NCBI GenBank assembly: GCA_018711545.1
Contig: DVIC01000001.1
Coordinates: forward strand, 1 to 29,522
Length of the DNA: 29,522 bases
From: Fimenecus stercoravium
GTDB taxonomy: Bacteria > Bacillota > Clostridia > Oscillospirales > Acutalibacteraceae
Reading direction: 5' to 3'
In this document: one piece after another, positions 7,166 through 15,524 of the stretch
How the letters are laid out: each line of letters opens with the position of its first letter
Numbering within the stretch: position 1 is the first letter of the stretch
Made by a program: the position numbers and the translations under genes
Notes under the pieces: model-generated
What the model saw: only the letters and a program-made list of their open reading frames with translations
What the model was told of the DNA's origin: nothing
Databases searched by the model: none

Positions 7166-8413
7166 ATGACCTACCGGCAAGCGGTGGATTTCTATCATTC
7201 CCGGCTGCGTTTCGGCATGCAGCCGGGCCTTTCGCGTATCAAGCGCCTTCTCCATGCACTCGGCGACCCGCAGGAAAAGCTGCGCTTTGTCCATGTGGCG
7301 GGCACGAACGGCAAAGGTACGACCGCCAATATGCTCAGCCGTATTCTGGTAGAAGCCGGGTATAAAACGGGCTTGTTCACGTCACCTTACGTGTTCTCTT
7401 TCTGCGAGCGCATGCAGATCGATCATCAAAATATCGGGGAAGCGGAACTCGCACGCATCACGGCACGTGTAAAAGCAGCGGTTGAAGAAGCGGAAAAAGC
7501 GGGGGAGGGTCCCACGGAGTTTGAGACGATCACTGCGGCGGCATTGCTGTATTTTTATGAGGCGCACTGCGACATTGTTGTGCTCGAGGTGGGGCTCGGC
7601 GGGCGGCTCGACTCCACCAACATCATCCCGTGCCCGCTTGTGAGCGTGATCACTTCCATAGCGCTCGATCACACTGCCGTGCTCGGCGATACGCTCGGGC
7701 AGATCGCCGCCGAAAAGGCAGGTATTTTGAAAGAAGGCGGGCACTGCGTCACCACGGCGAACCAGCCGCCGGAAGCGATGCAGGTTTTGCGCACGACCGC
7801 CGAAGAATGGCACAACACGTTTACGGCGGCAGATCCAAAATGCGCTGAAACTTTGTCGGAAAGTCTTGGCGAGACGATGTTTCGTTACGGCGGTGAAACC
7901 TATACGATCCCGCTGTGCGGCGTGCATCAGGTGGAAAATGCCGTTACCGTCATAGAAGCCGCAAAACTTCTGCGCGGGGTCACAATGGAGCATGTGCGAA
8001 CGGGGCTTGCGAAATCGGTCATGCACGGGCGTATGGAGCGGGTCGCCCGATGCCCCGATGTGCTTTTGGACGGCGGGCACAATCCCGAATGCGGACAGGC
8101 GCTGGCCGGCGTTTTGCGAAGGTTTGCGCCAAAGGATTTGACGGCGGTCATCGGGATGATGGAGGATAAGGACACAGCGCACTATTTGGCGCAAATTTTA
8201 CCGTTTTGCCGCCGTGTGATCTTCACAAAGCCCGACAACCCGCGTGCGGCAAGTCCCGAAAGCCTTGCCGAAACTGCACAAAGCTTTTCCGGTGAAGTCC
8301 GCTGTGTGCCCGATCCGCAAAAAGCGTATGAACAGGCGCTGTCTGTCACTCCCGAAAACGGCATGGTGCTCGTCTGCGGTTCGTTTTACCTGCTGTCGGA
8401 TATACAATTTTAA
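7166..8413 (+). CDS. folC: Folylpolyglutamate synthase / dihydrofolate synthase
   Basis: A Mur-ligase-like enzyme that adds glutamate to folates (and, in bifunctional forms, to dihydropteroate) using ATP. The 415-residue protein shows the N-terminal MTYRQAVDFYHSRLRFG, the P-loop HVAGTNGKGTTA (43-54), FTSPYVFSFCERM (the folate loop), EVGLGGRLDSTN, and the region IALDHTAVLG...EKAGILK with the expected carbamylated lysine. The glutamate-ligase domain contains HGRMER and LLDGGHNP. AAGGGGA is upstream of the ATG. Whether it has both activities cannot be settled here, as no folP gene is visible. It shares a transcript with the exonuclease gene. Confidence 0.94.
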   Translation: MTYRQAVDFYHSRLRFGMQPGLSRIKRLLHALGDPQEKLRFVHVAGTNGKGTTANMLSRILVEAGYKTGLFTSPYVFSFCERMQIDHQNIGEAELARITARVKAAVEEAEKAGEGPTEFETITAAALLYFYEAHCDIVVLEVGLGGRLDSTNIIPCPLVSVITSIALDHTAVLGDTLGQIAAEKAGILKEGGHCVTTANQPPEAMQVLRTTAEEWHNTFTAADPKCAETLSESLGETMFRYGGETYTIPLCGVHQVENAVTVIEAAKLLRGVTMEHVRTGLAKSVMHGRMERVARCPDVLLDGGHNPECGQALAGVLRRFAPKDLTAVIGMMEDKDTAHYLAQILPFCRRVIFTKPDNPRAASPESLAETAQSFSGEVRCVPDPQKAYEQALSVTPENGMVLVCGSFYLLSDIQF

Positions 8414-8435
8414 GTGGAAAACGATTTTGAAAAAC

Positions 8436-8464
8436 CCCCGGCGCACCAAAGCGGTGTGCCGGGG
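8436..8464. terminator. Hairpin after folC; better terminator for minus-strand reading
   Basis: A 12-base stem CCCCGGCGCACC / GGTGTGCCGGGG with one G-U pair and loop AAAGC. The T-rich tail lies on the minus strand (GTTTTTC at 8435-8429), so it suits transcripts leaving the flavoprotein operon. In the plus direction it is followed by AAAGTG, not Ts. Confidence 0.6.
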
Positions 8465-8511
8465 AAAGTGTATAAAAACGAATCCAGATCGTAGGATTGT
8501 ATACCGGGAAA

Positions 8512-8704
8512 ATGCGCCATTCCACGGCGCATCGGGGCACCCCCGGCGAGGGTGCCCCGCCGCAAAACGCCCCACTGGGGCGTTTTGCGCCCCTCCTGCG
8601 CTTTTTGCTGGGTCTGGATTTCGCGTCCTGCGGGAGCGACCAAAGGCTCTGCCTTTGGAATCCGCCGCCTTTTGTAAAAGGCGGGCGAAAACTTTTATTT
8701 TTTT
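8512..8704. repeat. Cluster of short perfect palindromes (probable structured intergenic element)
   Basis: Within about 190 bases lie five back-to-back hairpins: ATGCGCC/GGCGCAT (8512-8532), CGGGGCACCC/GGGTGCCCCG (8533-8559), GCAAAACGCCCC/GGGGCGTTTTGC (8562-8588), CCAAAGGC/GCCTTTGG (8640-8658) and CCGCCTTT/AAAGGCGG (8665-8684). A T-rich run (8693-8704) follows the last. The density and perfection exceed what a single terminator needs and suggest a dispersed intergenic repeat. No second copy is visible in this window. The short open frames here show no codon logic and are not called. Confidence 0.55.
8665..8704 (+). terminator. Possible intrinsic terminator for exonuclease III-folC
   Basis: The palindrome CCGCCTTTTGTAAAAGGCGG is followed after eight bases by a T-rich run (CTTTTATTTTTTT). 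It is the only plus-direction hairpin downstream of folC with a T tract. Confidence 0.45.
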
Positions 8705-8724
8705 GTCCCTGTCAGAATCGTACA

Positions 8725-8753
8725 AACCGGCGCGCCGATTCGGTGCGCCGGTT
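8725..8753. terminator. Hairpin downstream of the flavoprotein operon
   Basis: A 13-base stem AACCGGCGCGCCG / CGGTGCGCCGGTT with one G-U pair and loop ATT, about 40 bases past the last minus-strand stop codon. The T tract is poor on both strands, so it may act together with the hairpin at 8436-8464. Confidence 0.5.
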
Positions 8754-8791
8754 CTTATGTTTAGACCTTGCGATTTAGCCGCGTATAGCCA

Positions 8792-10543
8792 TTAACGGTA
8801 ATCCTCCCGCGTGTTTAAGAATTTCTTTTCCTCCGGCAGCAGGTCAAGACCGATCGTGCCGCCCGGGTTCATCAGGTAATCGGGATCGAAATAGTTTTTG
8901 AGCACTTTGAATACCCCATATTCCTTTTCACCGATATACCCCTCCAGCCACGGGGCGAACATCTTGCCGATGCCGTGGTGGTGCGAAATGGCGGCGCCCG
9001 ATTTCTGGATCGCATCGAGAATGGTGGTGTGGTAGCGTTTGAATGCGTCCGCGTCGTTCATCTTGGTGATGAAAATGAAATACAGGTTCGCGCCCTGCGG
9101 GTAGCAGTGGGACATGTGCGTGGTCACGACGGTGTTGGGCAGCGCGTGGCAGACCTTGCGCACATCGCGGTGCACCTGCGCCATGTTCGACCAGTTCACG
9201 GTGCACTCCAGCGTGTCGGTAATGACACTGAAATCCATGAGCGTGTCGCGCAGGTACGGGTCGTTGAAGCGGCCTTTTTCCCAGCTCTTTGTAACATAGC
9301 CCGTCATCGGCATTGCACCGTGCTTGAGTGCGATCTTGGCAATGTTTTTTGCTACGTTCTTGGAAAAGCCCTTTTCGCCGTCGGTAAAGCCTAAGAACAT
9401 GCAGCGTTCCATGTCCTTAAAGCCGAATTTGTCAAGCAGGGGCTCCAGCGGGGTCTCATCCACGTTATAGAGCTTGAGCATCAGGTGCGTTTCCTCGGGG
9501 TCGGAAAGACGGAAGACCGAAGAGTACCCGCATTCGCACTGCATCATCTCGCGTGCGGCGTCCATAGCGATCTCCCAATTCTTGAACATGTAGGAGAAAC
9601 GCTTGCGGTTTTCGGGCATCCAGCGGAACACGCGCAGCGTGACCTCTGTCAGCACACCGAACGTACCCTCCGAGCCCATCATGATCTGGTTGAGGTTCGG
9701 ACCCGTTGCTTCGCGCGGGTAATGGCTCGTAACAATGCGCCCGATGGGCGTCGCATATTTTTGCGAGAGCACGATGTCCGTGATCGTGCCGTAATAGGTG
9801 CTGTTCTGCCCGGCACCGCGCGTGACCGTCCAGCCGCCGACGCTGCTGTATTCAAAGGACTGCGGGAAGTGCCCGCAGGTATAAGCGCGCTTTGCGCCGA
9901 AGAGCTTCGGTGCGCTTTGCAGCGTTTCTTCGAGCTTCGGACCGGACATGCCCGCCTGCACGGTGATGGTCTGGTCGGTTTCGTTAAAGCTGATGACCTT
10001 GTTGAAGCGCTTGCGCATGTCAAGCGTCATCCCGCCTTTAACGGCCTCCATTCCGCGCGTGACAGAGCTGCCGCCGCCGTAGACATACAGCGGGATCTTA
10101 TTTTCAACAGCATATGCCACAAGCTGCTCGACCTGCTCGGTCGTGTCAGGATAGACGACCACATCCGGGAGGTTCTCGATCTGCTTGTGCCGCAGACGCA
10201 AAAGGTCATAGCCCGTGCAGCCGTAAGCGACCGCAAGGCGGGGATAATCCTCGGTCGTTACGAACTCGTCGCCGACGATCTTTTTGAGCGCCTCAACGTG
10301 CTTCGGATCGATCTTAGAGGGGTAGTCGGACAGATCGACCTTGTCAAAGCCGATGTCGTCGGTGTAATCCTTGAAATCGTCGTCGGTCATTTTGAAGGTT
10401 TCTTTCATCAGTTTGTAAAGAGATTCCTTCGGGTACTTGAAGAATTCGGGGTCGCCCCAGCGGAAGATCGAACGGTAGCTGCCCTCCGGCGCGGGGGTCA
10501 GCACCCATTTCGGCTCAAAGCCCTTATACGGTTTGTTGCTCAT
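8792..10543 (-). CDS. FAD-binding oxidase related to alkyl-DHAP synthase (VAO family; YgcU-like)
   Basis: A 583-residue flavoprotein of the vanillyl-alcohol-oxidase fold. The FAD domain (about 125-310) has PDVVVYPDTTEQV, the PP-loop YGGGSSVTRG (155-164) and SVGGWTVTRGAGQNSTYYG. The C-terminal half keeps two signatures of alkyldihydroxyacetonephosphate synthase: SHCYPQGANLYF, matching SHxYxxGAxxYF with its active-site tyrosine, and SHHHGIGK (520-527), the histidine cluster needed for alkyl exchange. It is therefore closer to AGPS than to glycolate or D-lactate oxidases. From memory, E. coli YgcU is a related uncharacterised protein next to kinase YgcE. It is the last gene of the operon; its ATG overlaps the kinase stop by four bases, implying translational coupling. 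The reaction is unknown. Confidence 0.85.
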   Translation of the reverse strand: MSNKPYKGFEPKWVLTPAPEGSYRSIFRWGDPEFFKYPKESLYKLMKETFKMTDDDFKDYTDDIGFDKVDLSDYPSKIDPKHVEALKKIVGDEFVTTEDYPRLAVAYGCTGYDLLRLRHKQIENLPDVVVYPDTTEQVEQLVAYAVENKIPLYVYGGGSSVTRGMEAVKGGMTLDMRKRFNKVISFNETDQTITVQAGMSGPKLEETLQSAPKLFGAKRAYTCGHFPQSFEYSSVGGWTVTRGAGQNSTYYGTITDIVLSQKYATPIGRIVTSHYPREATGPNLNQIMMGSEGTFGVLTEVTLRVFRWMPENRKRFSYMFKNWEIAMDAAREMMQCECGYSSVFRLSDPEETHLMLKLYNVDETPLEPLLDKFGFKDMERCMFLGFTDGEKGFSKNVAKNIAKIALKHGAMPMTGYVTKSWEKGRFNDPYLRDTLMDFSVITDTLECTVNWSNMAQVHRDVRKVCHALPNTVVTTHMSHCYPQGANLYFIFITKMNDADAFKRYHTTILDAIQKSGAAISHHHGIGKMFAPWLEGYIGEKEYGVFKVLKNYFDPDYLMNPGGTIGLDLLPEEKKFLNTREDYR

Positions 10544-12102
10544 TCAATATCTCTCCTTTTTGTGATTTTGATGATTCTGCGGTAAATGGGTTCCAAACGG
10601 CGGAAGACCTTGTTGTATGCGCCCGTGTACAAGTCCATATAGGTCTCGTGCTCCGTTCCACGAGGTGTGAACACATCGGTCTCGTGCACCATATGCGCGA
10701 TCGCGTCGTCGTAATCACTGAAAACACCCTTTGCAAGAAACGCGACCATCGCCGAGCCTACGGAGCAGGCCTCGTGCGTCTGGATGCGCTTGACGGGGAC
10801 CCCGAACACATCTGCGGTGATCTGGCAGACGATGTCGCTGCGCGCGCCGCCGCCGCCGACGAATACTTCGTCGATATGCAGTTTGGCGCGTTTTTGCAGG
10901 ATCTCCAGAGAGTGGTACAGCTCAAAGGCGATGCCCTCAATGATCGCACGGTAAAAATGCAAATGGGTGTGGTAGTCGGCAAAGCCGATGACCGCCCCGC
11001 GCGAGGTCGGGTTGATAACGCCCGGCGTCCAGTACGGCTGCAACAGCAGCCCCTCGCAGCCCGGCGGAAGACGCTCAATATATTTGTCCAAAAGCTGTTC
11101 GGGTGCGCAGCCCAGAACGTTTGCCTCTTCGCGCTCCGCCGCGCCGAATTCTTTCACGAACCAGGACACCAGCCAAAAGCCGCGGTAAATTTCGATTTCC
11201 GGGTTGAAAAGATGGTTCGGAACGGCAGGGTAGGCGGGCATGAACTGCTGCGGTTCCACGTAATCCTCCACGGCGATCTGCACGGTCGCGGTTGTTCCAA
11301 AGGAGATCGCGGCGCGGTTGGACTTTACGACCGAAAGCCCCAGTGTCTCGCAGCCCTTATCCGATCCCGTTGCGATCAGCGGAAGACCTGCGGGCACGCC
11401 GCTGTGTTGGGAGAATTCTTCTGTGATTTGCCCGATCACTTCGCCCGATTTCACAAGCGGGCACAGCTTTTCATTTTCCACGTAGCATACGCATTTTGTA
11501 AAGCTCGAATCTTTTTTCCAAACACGATGCTTGTAGTCAAAGGGAATGTGCCCGATCATGTTTGCCTCGGAATCCGCCAGCACACCTGTCATTTTGTAAT
11601 TGAGATAGGTTGGCAGCATCACATAGTGCGCCGTTTTTTTCCAAAGCTCCGGCTGGTTTTGCCGGATCCAGTTGGAGGCGGAAGCACGGTAGAGGATCTT
11701 GCTTGCCTCCTCCATACCTGCCAAGCGGAAGATCCATTTTTTCCACAAGGGGAACGGCTCGTCAAAATCCGCCTGGCGTTTGTCCAGCCACAAAATGATG
11801 TCGCGAAGCGGCTCGTTGTTTTCGTCCAGACACAGCACCGTATCGCGAATGGTAGTGATCGTTACGGCAATGATGTTTTGCAGCTTATCTTCGTTGCGTT
11901 CGCAAACAACTTTTCCAGCCTCACAGATGCGGTCGTAATAAAAGTCGGGACGCTGTTCCGCCCATCCGGGATTGCGCGAATAATACGGCTCATCGTATTT
12001 GATCTGATGAAAATCCGCAAAGCTGCCGTCGGGGCGAACCAACAGGCAGCGTGCGCTTTGCGTGCCGACGTCAAAGGTCAGCACGAGCTGTGTGTCATCC
12101 AT
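10540..12102 (-). CDS. FGGY-family carbohydrate kinase (YgcE/xylulokinase-like)
   Basis: A 520-residue sugar or polyol kinase with the actin-like ATPase fold. The N-terminal phosphate loop is FDVGTQSARCLLV (10-22), the catalytic base is probably Asp248 in ATGSDKGCETLG, SFGTTATV (268-275) is the second phosphate loop, and GGGGARSD (416-423) binds adenosine. It is not a classical glycerol kinase: the GlpK GTTSSR motif is replaced by GTQSAR. GGGAGG lies upstream of ATG 12102, only five bases after the DUF1667 gene. In this operon it is the only enzyme able to activate a free alcohol, so it probably makes the phosphorylated substrate for the flavoenzymes. Confidence 0.9.
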   Translation of the reverse strand: MDDTQLVLTFDVGTQSARCLLVRPDGSFADFHQIKYDEPYYSRNPGWAEQRPDFYYDRICEAGKVVCERNEDKLQNIIAVTITTIRDTVLCLDENNEPLRDIILWLDKRQADFDEPFPLWKKWIFRLAGMEEASKILYRASASNWIRQNQPELWKKTAHYVMLPTYLNYKMTGVLADSEANMIGHIPFDYKHRVWKKDSSFTKCVCYVENEKLCPLVKSGEVIGQITEEFSQHSGVPAGLPLIATGSDKGCETLGLSVVKSNRAAISFGTTATVQIAVEDYVEPQQFMPAYPAVPNHLFNPEIEIYRGFWLVSWFVKEFGAAEREEANVLGCAPEQLLDKYIERLPPGCEGLLLQPYWTPGVINPTSRGAVIGFADYHTHLHFYRAIIEGIAFELYHSLEILQKRAKLHIDEVFVGGGGARSDIVCQITADVFGVPVKRIQTHEACSVGSAMVAFLAKGVFSDYDDAIAHMVHETDVFTPRGTEHETYMDLYTGAYNKVFRRLEPIYRRIIKITKRRDIE

Positions 12103-12107
12103 GGCAG

Positions 12108-12476
12108 TTACCTCCCTTCACCCGTGTACAGCATATCGGACGTGGCAATGATGTCTACCCCAAGCCCCAGAACATTTTGGATCACCGCATCGCCGCGCCG
12201 CACACGTTCTTTTACGACCGTATGGTTGATTTCCCGCATCACGTCAAATATGCGGTCTTTCGGGATGTCCGCCGAAACGCGGACGGGGAGTACCGGCGCT
12301 TCCGGAAAATCGGTGCGCACCGTGGAGCAGATGGTGCGCATGGGTGCCGTCATTTCGGAAACGGCAAACTGTTCGCCGCGCTTGCAGCTGTTGCCGGAGA
12401 CAACATATGCCCCGTCTTTTTCTTCAATGTGCATGGTGCAGCCGCGCGGGCAGACGATACAGACGAGCTCATCCAT
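12108..12476 (-). CDS. DUF1667 cysteine-rich protein
   Basis: A small 122-residue protein beginning MDELVCIVCPRGCTM, with a second motif NSCKRGEQFA. The four cysteines (6, 9, 13 and 31) look like a metal or Fe-S site. DUF1667 proteins usually accompany GlpA-like and NADH-oxidase-like flavoproteins in Clostridia, apparently as part of an electron-transfer complex, though the role is inferred from genome context. Its start overlaps the end of the upstream oxidoreductase gene by eight bases, consistent with coupled translation and a shared complex. Confidence 0.85.
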   Translation of the reverse strand: MDELVCIVCPRGCTMHIEEKDGAYVVSGNSCKRGEQFAVSEMTAPMRTICSTVRTDFPEAPVLPVRVSADIPKDRIFDVMREINHTVVKERVRRGDAVIQNVLGLGVDIIATSDMLYTGEGR

Positions 12477-13731
12477 TTGCTTTCACCTCGATATCAAATT
12501 CGATTTTCGAAGATGCGTCCAACGGATATTTCGAAAAATCCACCGTCAGCCGTTCCATTTCCGGCGGACGCAGGAACGGATACTTTTTGGAAAATACCTC
12601 GTTCCCGTCTATCCGCATTTTAAAGGTGCAGTTGTTCAAAATGTCGCGGCTGCGGAAATACAGCACCGTTTCGCGGTTATCTGCATCCAGATCGAGCCGC
12701 TGCGGCACGATATAGGAGAGCATTTTTGTTGCGTTTATCGGTATTTCCTGTCGCTTTTTACGCACATACAGCGCCGCGTTTTTGCCTGCGCATTCGCCGC
12801 TTTCGGAAACATAGTCCACAAGGTCGTTCACATGTAAAGCGTTCCCGCAGGAAAATACACCGTCCACCGAGGTCATCAGTTGCGCGTTACACAGGGGGCC
12901 TTTGGTTTTCGGATCGATCTCTACGCCCAAGGATTCCGCCAGCTCGTTTTCAGGTATCAGCCCCACAGAGAGGATCAGCGCGTCGCATTCTATGATTTGT
13001 TCCGTGCCGGCAAGCGGCTGCATTTTATCATCTACTTCTGCGATCTCTACGGCGGTCAGGCGATCGTCGCCGAATACGCGCGTGACCGTATGGGAGAGAT
13101 ACAGCGGAATGTCATAGTCGTGCAGGCACTGGTGGATATTGCGTGTGAGTCCCGAGGGCGTGGGCTTTGCTTCGTAAACGCCCAGCACCTTGGCACCCTC
13201 CAGCGTGAGCCGCCGAGCCATAATAAGACCGATGTCGCCGCTGCCCAAAATAACACATCGCTTCGTCGGAAGCTCGCCTAAAAGGTTAGTTAAATGCTGC
13301 GCCGTACCTGCGGTGAATACGCCTGCCGGGCGCGTGCCGTGAATGGAGACCTGCTTTGCGGTACGTTCCCGGCAGCCGGTGGAAAGCACCAGCGTTTTGG
13401 CCTCGATCGTTTCCACGCCGTCACGCGAAACGAGCGTCACATGAAAGCCGCCGCCTTGTGCGGGTACGATGCGGGTCACAAAGGTCAGCGTCATCGCGGG
13501 GATATCCGCTTTGCAAAACGCATCGATAAACCGTTCCGCATATTCGGGACCCGACAGCTTTTCCCCAAATCGCACAAGCCCGAAGCCGTCGTGGATGCAT
13601 TGCTTTAAAATACCGCCGAGCCGTGCTTCACGCTCGATAAGCAGCGTTTTCGCGCCGTTTTCATGCGCTGCCGTCGCGGCAGCTAAGCCCGCAGGGCCGC
13701 CGCCGATAACGACCGTGTCGAATGTACGCAT
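12469..13731 (-). CDS. FAD/NAD(P)-dependent oxidoreductase, electron-transfer partner of the GlpA-like protein
   Basis: A 420-residue pyridine-nucleotide-disulphide-type flavoprotein. The FAD site is VVIGGGPAG (7-15), the NAD(P) site ILGSGDIG (161-168), and a second FAD contact lies near GVFSCGNALH. GGILKQCIHDGFG (Cys45) and STGCRERT (Cys120) are family hallmarks. The C-terminal 100 residues form a small extra domain. In the clostridial glycerol-3-phosphate dehydrogenase set this protein sits between the GlpA-like subunit and DUF1667, and is thought to pass electrons between substrate flavin and NAD or another carrier; that role is inference. AAGGAGGA precedes the ATG. It lies 12 bases after the preceding gene. 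Confidence 0.9.
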   Translation of the reverse strand: MRTFDTVVIGGGPAGLAAATAAHENGAKTLLIEREARLGGILKQCIHDGFGLVRFGEKLSGPEYAERFIDAFCKADIPAMTLTFVTRIVPAQGGGFHVTLVSRDGVETIEAKTLVLSTGCRERTAKQVSIHGTRPAGVFTAGTAQHLTNLLGELPTKRCVILGSGDIGLIMARRLTLEGAKVLGVYEAKPTPSGLTRNIHQCLHDYDIPLYLSHTVTRVFGDDRLTAVEIAEVDDKMQPLAGTEQIIECDALILSVGLIPENELAESLGVEIDPKTKGPLCNAQLMTSVDGVFSCGNALHVNDLVDYVSESGECAGKNAALYVRKKRQEIPINATKMLSYIVPQRLDLDADNRETVLYFRSRDILNNCTFKMRIDGNEVFSKKYPFLRPPEMERLTVDFSKYPLDASSKIEFDIEVKANG

Positions 13732-13743
13732 CCCTGTTCCTCC

Positions 13744-15447
13744 TTATTTCGTTCTGCCGAACGTAATGGTCGATTCCGCAGAGGATTTCTTGACTTCGCT
13801 TAAAGGCACGCCTAAAAACTCGGCAATGATCTGCATCACGGGCGGGGAACAGAAGCCCCCCTGGCAGCGTCCCATGCCGGGGCGCACACGCTTTTTCACG
13901 CCGTCCACGGTCGGTACGCAGATGGGGGAGCGCAGAGCGTCTAAAATCTCCCCTTTGCTTACTTCTTCGCAGCGGCAGACCATGATGCCGTAATCGGGAT
14001 TTTTGCGGATCATCTCGGCGCGCTGTTCGTCGCTCATTTCCCGCAGCACGGGAACGCCGTGCCGGACGGGGGAAAAGTCTGCGTTCTTTTCCACAGCTAT
14101 TTCTTTTTTGAGCATATCTACCGCCATGTCGGCGATGTCAATCGCAACGGCGGGGGCGGTGGTCAGCCCCGGGGACTGGATGCCTGCGCAGTGGATGAGG
14201 TTTTTTGTCTTGCGCCCGCGCTCGATGATGAAGTCCTCTTCAAAGGTCGGGGCGCGCACACCGGTGAAATAGGTGATGATATCCCGCTCGGAAAGGCGCG
14301 GCATGGTCTTTTTCTGCTTGGCGAACACATGCTCAATGCTTTCCCTGCGCGTGGCGACATTTTCCTTTTCATAGGTTTCTACTGCGTCGGGTCCCACAAG
14401 CAGATTGTCATGCACCGTGTGCAGAATGCCGCCGCCTTTGGAGTGCGTCTTGCTGCGGGTGATCTCTTTGATAGAAGCGATCGAGTGCATGAATGCTCCC
14501 GCTTTTTTGTCGAGAATGGAGTTTGTACCGCGCCGCGGATGAATGGAAAAGAAGCGGTCGCCTGCCATTTTGGCAATATCCTCCGAAAACACGCCGGCCG
14601 CGTTGATCACGAGATGCGGATAGATCGTGCCGCGGTTGGTTTCCACACCTTTGATTTTTCCGTTTTCGAGCTGCATGGAAAGTACGGCGGTGTTGAGCGC
14701 CACCTCTGCGCCGTTTTGCACGGCGTTTTCGGCATAAGCGATCGTCAGCCCGTAGGGACACACGCACCCGGAGGAGGGGTTGGATATCGCAAATTTGAAT
14801 TCCTCGCCGAAATTCGGCTCTGCGCGGTGCAGTTCTTCGCCGGAGATCAGCTTGGTGTCGGAAATGCCGTCGTGCTGTTTGCGCCATAAGCAGTAGAGCG
14901 CCACAAGCGGCTTTAAGTATCCTTTATTAAAGCACACATATTGCCCTACACGCCGAAACGGTACGTCCAGCTCTTTACAGACCTGTGCATACATCGCATT
15001 GCCTTTTCGTATGTAGTGGTGTTTCAAAGAGCCTTTGGAAAGGTCAATGCCCGGGTGTACTTCGCCGTCGTTTCTGCCGGAAGCCTGCAGCGCAAGGTCA
15101 GGCTCTTTGTCTACGAGCAGAATATCGAGCTTCCATCTGGAAAGTTCTCGCGCGATGCTCACGCCCGAAATGCCGCCGCCGATAATCAGTACGTCGGGCT
15201 TTCTGCCATCCAGTGCATCATCGTGAAGAGACGGCAGACGCATCGGCGTGTCTTTTACCTCGTCACAGACGATGTCGTTGACAACGTGGGTGGTGCTGTA
15301 TTTGGTCGCAGCAGTTTGGCAGGCATCCACCACGTCTTTCCATGTGGGCAAATGCCCCTGCAAAACGATGCATCCGTCGCGCAGTATCGCGCGCACCGCG
15401 CCGCCGTAGCGGGCATACAGCTTTTTATTGATCCTTACAAGCGACAT
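13744..15447 (-). CDS. GlpA-like FAD-dependent dehydrogenase with N-terminal BON-like and C-terminal BFD [2Fe-2S] domains
   Basis: First gene of the operon. Residues 1-65 resemble a BON domain (DGCIVLQGHL, then a helix, then THVVNDIVCDEV). A DAO domain follows, with FAD motif LIIGGGISG (87-95), an ASGRNDGEVHPG substrate/FAD segment, YFTGVRAPT and CAGIQSPGLTTAPA. The C terminus is a BFD-type domain with cysteines 491, 493, 528 and 533 (CRCEEV...GRCQGGFC), the expected [2Fe-2S] ligands. The family oxidises glycerol 3-phosphate or similar phosphorylated alcohols. I start it at ATG 15447 (567 residues), which has GGAAAGGA upstream; the upstream TTG at 15492 touches the palindromic operator. Confidence 0.85.
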   Translation of the reverse strand: MSLVRINKKLYARYGGAVRAILRDGCIVLQGHLPTWKDVVDACQTAATKYSTTHVVNDIVCDEVKDTPMRLPSLHDDALDGRKPDVLIIGGGISGVSIARELSRWKLDILLVDKEPDLALQASGRNDGEVHPGIDLSKGSLKHHYIRKGNAMYAQVCKELDVPFRRVGQYVCFNKGYLKPLVALYCLWRKQHDGISDTKLISGEELHRAEPNFGEEFKFAISNPSSGCVCPYGLTIAYAENAVQNGAEVALNTAVLSMQLENGKIKGVETNRGTIYPHLVINAAGVFSEDIAKMAGDRFFSIHPRRGTNSILDKKAGAFMHSIASIKEITRSKTHSKGGGILHTVHDNLLVGPDAVETYEKENVATRRESIEHVFAKQKKTMPRLSERDIITYFTGVRAPTFEEDFIIERGRKTKNLIHCAGIQSPGLTTAPAVAIDIADMAVDMLKKEIAVEKNADFSPVRHGVPVLREMSDEQRAEMIRKNPDYGIMVCRCEEVSKGEILDALRSPICVPTVDGVKKRVRPGMGRCQGGFCSPPVMQIIAEFLGVPLSEVKKSSAESTITFGRTK

Positions 15448-15490
15448 GCGGCATCCGTCCTTTCCGCCAATGGTTCCGCAATTCCGAGCC

Positions 15491-15512
15491 AAGTCGGTTA
15501 AACGACCGACTT
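15491..15512. promoter_or_regulatory. Palindromic operator, probably for the TetR regulator
   Basis: Perfect 8-base arms AAGTCGGT and ACCGACTT are separated by TAAACG. It lies just downstream of the predicted transcription start of the flavoprotein operon, where bound repressor would block it. Spacing and symmetry are typical of TetR-family operators; the link to the adjacent TetR gene is inference. Confidence 0.7.
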
Positions 15513-15524
15513 AATTCTTTTAAT

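Noticed and set aside
8244..8795. Several open frames across the folC end and the hairpin-rich gap
   Set aside because: They run through palindromes and low-complexity GC-rich sequence, and the products look like translated repeats.
10648..12837. 729-codon plus-strand open frame opposite the kinase, DUF1667 and oxidoreductase genes
   Set aside because: It is antisense to three well-supported genes, has no ribosome site or recognisable domain, and spans three gene boundaries.
15447..15492. Longer start (TTG 15492) for the GlpA-like gene
   Set aside because: It would place the start codon on the palindromic operator. ATG 15447 has a good ribosome site and begins where the BON-like domain begins.
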